Part shown: one piece after another, positions 21,842 through 27,500 of the stretch
Position numbering within the stretch: the first letter of the stretch is position 1
Layout: every line of letters begins with the position of its first letter
Source of the DNA: Neocallimastix lanati (nom. inval.)
Lineage: Eukaryota; Neocallimastigomycota; Neocallimastigomycetes; Neocallimastigales; Neocallimastigaceae
Assembly: GCA_016946835.1 (NCBI GenBank)
Contig: JACVTC010000031.1
Location: 1,232,501-1,260,000 of the forward strand
DNA length: 27,500 nt
Direction of reading: 5' to 3'
The notes under the pieces: model-generated
The model's input: only the letters and a program-made list of their open reading frames with translations
Database searches by the model: none
What the model was told of the DNA's origin: nothing
Program-made: the position numbers and the translations under genes

Positions 21842-22622
21842 TATGATTTTTTATTAAATAATATTTATAAAATTCAATTACAATAAATGTATATATATAT
21901 ATATATATATTTATATTTAGTATTAATAATTAATATTTTATTTTATTATATTTCTTGTTTAATTTATTTTGTTAACTTTTTTCTTGAAAAATTATACCTT
22001 CTTTATAGTTTTTATTCAAATCAAAGTTTAATAAGATTTTCTATTAATTCTGGACATACCATTATCATAAAATCATTATTTAGAAATCAGTATTTCATTA
22101 TTAATCAAATTATAAAATATATATAAATTATTATATTTAGACATTCCTTAATGAAATATATAATTTTAAAAATAATATAGTTTAATTAAAAAATAAAATA
22201 TACCTAAAATAATATTTCTATATAATAAAAATTAAACCTTAATTATTAATTTCTCTTAAAAGAAATGTCAAATAGTAAGATTAAGTTTTTTTTTTTATTT
22301 ATAATAAACATTATTAAAAAATATATAGTTATAATATGAATTTCAAAAAAAATAAAGTTTTAATAATTATTTATTATTATAGACATTATACCAAAATTAT
22401 TTATTGAAATTTACAATATATATTTTTTAATAATTTTTTTATAATAATTTTATAAATATTAATAAATAAATAGCTTTTAAATAATTAATTTTTCTTAATA
22501 ATTTATACAAATAATAAATGTAATCATATATTATATCATTTCTATTCTATAATATAAATATTATACATTTATTTATTTATGTATAGCTTATTTAAAGAAA
22601 AATTAAAAGAAAAAATAAAATA

Positions 22623-22655
22623 TTTAGTTTTTCATTGAAATAATTTTAATCAACA
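22623..22655 (+). repeat. Dispersed repeat, partial copy D
   Basis: A short match to the core of the repeat family: TTTAGTTTTTCATTGAAATAATTTTAAT resembles the TAGTTTTTTGTTGAAATAATTTTAAT segment of copy A. Only about 30 bases agree, so it may be a degraded copy or a chance A+T-rich match. Confidence 0.4.
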
Positions 22656-22841
22656 TAAGTTTTTTTTTTATTTTTTTTTTTTTTTTTATTATTTAGAAAA
22701 GTATATATTTTATTGCTTAAATGTTAGAATTATATGTTATATATTTTATATTTATTTTTAATTAATCTTTTAATTTAATTGAATAGAAAAATAAAATTAT
22801 ATAAAATACAAAATTGATATATTAATTTAATCTTATCTTTA

Positions 22842-22929
22842 ATATTAATTTTTAATTATTATCAAACATCAAATTGAATAAGCAATTAAATAAAACTGTC
22901 TAATTTTTTGTTGAAATAATTTTAATTTG
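22842..22929 (+). repeat. Dispersed repeat, copy B
   Basis: This plus-orientation copy aligns with the reverse complement of 16926-17040 over nearly 90 bases, with a few substitutions and a four-base difference before CTGTCTA. With copy A it forms an inverted pair enclosing the NOV-like gene at a distance of about 0.5 kb downstream and 1 kb upstream. Confidence 0.75.
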
Positions 22930-23379
22930 TGAATGTTATTAATAGACATATTTATTTTATTTTGGACAAGCCCAACTATTAACGCTCAATAATGTACAAA
23001 AAAATTTTTTAATGGAAAGTTTATTTAATATATAATTTAATATCAAATTTATTATTGTTTAAAATAATAAATTTAATTACATTATACTAAAATTAAAATT
23101 TTTTCTTATGTTTATTTTACTTTTTTATTTATTTAAATAAACCTTTTTTTTATAAATATAACTTCCCCTCTTTATATTTGCAAGAAAACTAAAATATTAC
23201 TAAATTATAGGACTTCCCTTTTTTTTTGTTTATCCTAAAAAAAAAAAAAAAAAAAACATATTTAAAATTCCTATTTTTTTCTTTTTATATAAAATAATTT
23301 TTAATAAAATAATTTTTTTTAATTATTATTATATTAGTATTAATGTATTTTTTTTTTTATTATATTTTATTTTTAATAT

Positions 23380-23423
<44 letters not shown>

Positions 23424-24128
23424 TTTCTTTTTATTTGGAAAGGACTCTTTTTTTAATTATAAAAAGATTAAATTAAATTAATTTTTTAATTTAATATTTT
23501 GATTTAATTAATATCAAATAAAATTTTATAATATAAAATCATAATTTCATGTATTTCGTATGAAAATTTTATTTTTTGTAAATTTGATGAAAGGAATTTA
23601 GTTTGAAAATCTAACAAATTAAAAAATAATTAAAAAATTTATAAGAAATATTTTAGAAATAATTATTTTTATTTATTTTTTCAACATTTATATTACATTG
23701 GAGTTTTATTTCCTATTTCATATTTTGTGGAGTTTTTATAGTTTATTAATATATATCTTTTTATATATAGTAATTTTAATAAATGTACATATATATATTT
23801 TTTTAAGCATTCATGTATATAAGATTTTTATTATATGAAATTACATTTCCATAATTATTGAATTATTAATTTTTTTTATTAATAAAATATATTGATAAAC
23901 AATTTTCAATTTATTTATTTTAAAAAAATTAAAATAGTAATAATAATTATTAGAATATGTGAAATTCATAAATAATTTTCAAATGTATTATAACATATGG
24001 ATATATAAATAATGTGCAAGCCACTATGAACTAATATAACAACGTTTATTTTAAAATAATTAAATATTAATAACTCTTTATCATAAATTATAATTATAAA
24101 ATTGACATAATAATAAACCATAAATTCC

Positions 24129-24245
<117 letters not shown>

Positions 24246-24260
24246 TATATTAATTTAACA

Positions 24261-24337
24261 TTTAAACTGTCTAGTTTTATGTTGAAATAATTTTAATAAA
24301 AATTAATAATAGACTTTATTGTTTAATCATTAAAATT
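24261..24337 (+). repeat. Dispersed repeat, copy C
   Basis: This matches the second half of copy A (reverse complement) over about 75 bases: TTTAAACTGTCTAGTTTTAT, GTTGAAATAATTTTAAT, AAAAATTAAT and CTTTATTGTTTAATCATT. It lacks the TCAAACATC part present in A and B. Same orientation as B. Confidence 0.75.
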
Positions 24338-24438
24338 TTATATTATATATTATATATTTATTTTATGCAACCTAATAATTTAATTGAAGTAAATAATAAT
24401 AATATAATAATAATAATAATATAATAATAATAATAATA

Positions 24439-24473
<35 letters not shown>

Positions 24474-25488
24474 TTAATAGTAATAATAATTATAAATTTT
24501 TATATCAGTATGAAACAAAAAAAAAAAAAATTTTTATTGAAAAAATAATAAATTAATAAATTATTCAAAAATTAATTATATTGTTGTCATTCAAAAGTAA
24601 AAGTATTACTTTTAGTATTATTGGAACTCCAATTTTTTATTGAATGTTAAATTTTTAAAATAATTAATATTACTTGAATTAATGATACTTATTTTATATA
24701 AATTTTATAATATAATATAGTAATAATTAAAAATGAATAGCAACAACAATAATAATTCTATTTAAACGATTTTTTTTTTTTAAATTTTTATTTAATAAAT
24801 TTATTTTCATATTCTAATTATTTATTCTTTTATTTTATATACATATATTTATATTTATATTTAAATTATTGGATTACTCTTTTATCTTTTTCATATGTCC
24901 TGGAACATTGATATTGATAACAATAAAAAATTAAATTAATAGTGCAATATAAGGAAGCTTAATAGATATCTCTATTTAATATTTATTCATTTTATTCTTA
25001 TGGTCATATTAACATTCTATTTGTAAGTAAAAGGTAATAAAAAAAATAATACCAAATAATTGCTAATTTATAATATTTAATATATAATATAAAATTTTTT
25101 TTGACACAATTATAATATTTCTAAAAAAAAAAAAAAAAAATAATTCTTAAGAAATATCATATACATTATTTAATACTAAATTACTGTATCTAAAATGTTA
25201 TTAATATTTGAATTTTTTAAATTATTACCATTTGGAAAAGATACAAATACTTTTTTCCATAATACTAATTAATTATTATTATTATCATTTTATATAAGTA
25301 ATAAAATGTGATACATCATAAAAAAAAACAATAAATATAATAATAATATGATCGTTTATTAATTTAAGCTTTAATACATTTTTTTTTTATTAGATAATAT
25401 TTTTTATTTTATATTTTTTTTCCTATTTTTATTTATCATTTCAATTTTTTTTTTTTTTTTTTTTTTTTGGATATTTAATTTTTTATTT

Positions 25489-25836
25489 TTAAATTTTTAA
25501 ACTTTTTACCCAATTTTTAACTTTTTCAACAATAGTTTCCTTTTTATTAAACATAATATTATGACCTGCTTCCATGATAACAATTTCGTTCAAAAAAGAT
25601 TCATAAATTTTATCCTGATGAATTTCCAATTAGTTAAAATATGAATTCCAAATATCGGATGAAAGATTTTAAATTGTAGGAACAGATTTTTGGAATTTTA
25701 CATTTTTAATGACTTCATAATTTCATGGTGAATTTACGTATTCGCTTGCAATATTATCATTAAAATAGGAATCTTCAAAAAGAGTAGTATAAATTGATCT
25801 ATCCTCTTCAGAATATTCATAATATTCAGTTTGGTT
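25489..25836 (-). pseudogene. C-terminal relic of a probable alpha/beta hydrolase
   Basis: A single minus-strand frame of about 115 codons reads as normal protein (EYYEYSEEDRSIYTTLFEDS at the start, IVIMEAGHNIMF near the end) and finishes with TAA at 25491-25489. It is interrupted by three stops, each explainable by one transition or close to it: TGA after NSP (likely Trp), TAA after SVPTI (likely Gln) and TAA in SYFN*LEI. The EAGHN segment followed by ETIVEKVKNWV resembles the catalytic-histidine end of alpha/beta hydrolase (esterase or serine-peptidase-like) proteins. The N-terminal two thirds are missing; sequence upstream of 25837 is LINE-derived. Family assignment is moderate. Confidence 0.6.
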
Positions 25837-26875
25837 CATCTTTATTGTCCCAGATAAATACATGGCGAAAGAGAGCCATCATTTTAGTTTCAATTGGTGC
25901 AATTAGTAAAATTTCGTCTTCAAAGAGACCACCACAACATTATTTATTTTCAATATTCACACCATATTTATCATTAATTATTTAAAGTATCATTTATACT
26001 TAAATTAAATAATGTAGGAGATTGTGGACAACCTTGTCTAACTCCTCGATTAATAAGGAATTCATCAGATGACGTGCTTAGGTATCTTACTTTCGAGCTC
26101 TTGCTTCGAAAGTAAGATAAAGTTTTGAAATTGAAATTGAAACACTTATCACGGATATCAAGATGAAATAATTTAATGAGAATATTGTAGATGGGAACAT
26201 AATCGTAGTCCTTTTTAAGATCAAAAAAGGCTACGTAAGTAAATTTACCCTTAAATATTTTCTTCTTTAACATATTTCTCTTATTGAAATATGAAAGCCA
26301 ATACACTCTTCATTCATGATTACGAAAAATCAAATTGTTCAGGTCTAATAAAACTATGTGTAAAAGCAAATTCCATCAGTAATTATTTTAGTTATGATTT
26401 TAAGGCTAGTACGGATTAAAGAAATACCTCTATAATTGGAAAGATCACATCACCTTTCCTCGGAATAGACACAACAGAAGTAGAGTTCCAGTCCTTTGGA
26501 AATAATCCTTCCCAGATTTTATTGAAAATAATTTCAAGGCATTTACCCTCAACAGGGAATCTTTCTTCTAATTCTTTGTTTCAAAAAAGTACGTTATAAA
26601 ATTCAATAAGGATACCTTTTGGCCCATATGCTTTATTACTTTTCTTAAATAGTACAGTATTTCTAATATCAGAATAAGAGATAGATTTATTAATTTTCCA
26701 TGTAATAGGATTACGTTGAATATTAAGGAATAACATTTGCCCAATAACCACTATTAAACCTATGTCCAGTAGAATCAGATGATAAATTTCTATAATGTTC
26801 AGCCCATCAATTAAGTTGATCCTCTCCTCAGGGGAATAATAAATCTTGATTAGCATTTTTGAACAATTTTTTTTA
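25837..26875 (-). mobile_element. Degenerate LINE-type (non-LTR) retrotransposon reverse transcriptase
   Basis: In 5' to 3' order on the minus strand, spread over several frames, one can read WAEHYRNLSSDSTGH, QRNPITWKINKSISYSDIR, YGPKGILIEFY (the usual GPDGIPxEFY), FNKIWEGLFPKDWN, NYRGISLI, FFDLKKDYDYVP (usual FxDxKKAYDSVP), RGVRQGCPQSPTLFNLSIND and CCGGLFEDEILLIAP. These are the ordered RT blocks of LINE elements. Frameshifts (for example before NYRGISLI) and stops (after IENK, near 26300) break it. The catalytic FADD box has become FEDE, so the second aspartate is gone. No endonuclease domain, poly-A tail or target duplication is seen; both ends appear truncated and the 3' side abuts the hydrolase relic at about 25833-25840. 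Confidence 0.85.
26083..26119. repeat. Perfect 14-bp hairpin within the LINE relic
   Basis: TATCTTACTTTCGA (26083-26096) is the exact reverse complement of TCGAAAGTAAGATA (26106-26119), with a nine-base loop GCTCTTGCT. It falls in the RT coding region between the palm motif and RGVRQGCP. It may be a fold in the element's RNA or a template-switch change of the relic. Confidence 0.8.
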
Positions 26876-27262
26876 TAATTCTGCGACTTCTAATAACGGT
26901 AATTATACTTCTATATATACATTTTAAATGTAAAAAAAAAAATATAAACTTTATCCTGAACTTATTGATATATTAATAATAACTTGATTTAAATAAAAAT
27001 ACTTATTATATATTTTTATAAAGAAAAATAAAATTTTTTTATTTATTGCATAAATATTCTATTATATATGTATTCACACATATTTATCTACTTTTTTTAT
27101 CTATATAAATAAGTCATATTTTATAATATTTATTTATTTATCTATTTATTTATCTATCTATCTATTTATTTATTTATTTATCTATTTATTTATTTGTTTG
27201 TTTATTTCTTTTATTTCTCAAAAAGAAAATTAAAAAATAAATAAAATTAAATAAATAAAGTA
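26876..27262. other. Intergenic DNA with TTTA/TCTA tetranucleotide array
   Basis: No gene is seen. About 50 bases next to the LINE relic (26880-26925) are of ordinary complexity and may still belong to it. An array of TTTA and TCTA tetramers, changing to TTTG at one end, occupies about 27127-27207. Confidence 0.65.
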
Positions 27263-27500
27263 TTATAGGTTTATATGATTAAATAATTCTTTAATTGGTA
27301 TAGATATTTTAGATTTCATTTTATTTGTGTTTTTAAAAAGATCTTTAACGTTAACTCTTCTATTTTTATTTGATTGAATTTCCCAAGTTTCCTCATTTTC
27401 ATTAAGTTTTTTATAGCTAAAATTATATAATTTATTTTTTGAAGTTAATTTATTTTCATAAAGTTTTTTAAAATTGAAAGTGTAATTAAGTAATTTATTT
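27263..27500 (-). CDS. 3' end of an unidentified gene, cut by the window edge
   Basis: On the minus strand a frame is open from the window edge to TAA at 27265-27263, giving 78 codons. Such a length without a stop is unusual in DNA this A+T-rich, and codons such as GAG, ACT, TGG, GTT and AAC stand out from the flank. The protein is lysine/asparagine-rich; readable pieces are YKKLNENEETWEIQ, RRVNVKDLFK and ISIPIKELFNH at the C-terminus. I do not recognise the family. It could be the last exon of a gene, possibly with a splice site inside the stretch. No start is visible, so length and product are unknown. Confidence 0.55.
   Translation of the reverse strand, partial: NKLLNYTFNFKKLYENKLTSKNKLYNFSYKKLNENEETWEIQSNKNRRVNVKDLFKNTNKMKSKISIPIKELFNHINL

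Noticed and set aside
21887-22126. 79-codon plus-strand frame upstream of the NOV-like gene
   Set aside because: It begins in a TA run, is mostly Ile/Tyr/Leu/Phe and has no recognisable structure; probably chance in A+T-rich DNA.
25794-25985. 63-codon plus-strand frame
   Set aside because: It is antisense to the LINE/hydrolase relic, which has recognisable protein motifs on the other strand.

Overview
The window reads as nuclear DNA of an anaerobic gut fungus (Neocallimastigomycota). It is extremely A+T-rich, with homopolymer A/T tracts of 30 bases or more and many ATT, ATTT and TTTTA microsatellites between compact, slightly less A+T-rich genes. The strongest taxonomic marker is the gene at 3776-5502: a secreted SGNH/CE2-type carbohydrate esterase with two introns and an N-terminal fungal (CBM10-like) dockerin, a module used to dock enzymes on the fungal cellulosome. 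A large ankyrin-repeat gene and remains of a LINE-type reverse transcriptase also fit. The genus cannot be determined from this sequence. Every gene or gene relic supported here is on the minus strand.

Layout. 1-3775: gene-free A+T-rich DNA. 3776-5502: dockerin-CE2 esterase, rebuilt from three exons (464 aa). 5503-8089: intergenic, with a perfect 40-41-bp inverted repeat at 6061-6168. 8090-10161: decayed, truncated copy of a NO VEIN (NOV)-like gene. 10162-11679: decayed ankyrin gene fused to it. 11680-12195: copy of the ankyrin gene's 5' flank. 12957-13386: ankyrin remnant. 13387-16308: open ankyrin gene (973 aa, about 24 repeats). 17534-21841: open NOV-like gene (1435 aa). 21842-25488: intergenic, with copies of a short dispersed repeat. 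25489-25836: C-terminal relic of a probable alpha/beta hydrolase, abutting a dead LINE reverse transcriptase (25837-26875). 27263-27500: 3' end of an unidentified gene cut by the window edge.

The most interesting part is 8.1-21.8 kb. The open NOV-like protein combines an N-terminal GHKL (Hsp90/sacsin-type) ATPase domain, a long unassigned middle, a recently amplified tandem array of 33-residue repeats and a C-terminal NOV_C/DUF3883 domain that keeps a PD-(D/E)XK-like residue set. Directly downstream on the same strand is the ankyrin gene. Both genes have decayed relatives next to them. The two relics are joined at a 5-base microhomology (GAAAC), out of frame, with partners truncated on both sides. 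This looks like a birth-and-death cluster of large, repeat-bearing, probably intracellular proteins. A role in genome defence or self/non-self recognition is possible but is inference only; nothing in the sequence shows that the two proteins work together.

Coordinates of introns, relic borders and repeat borders come from reading by eye. Splice sites, family assignments and percent identities have not been computed.
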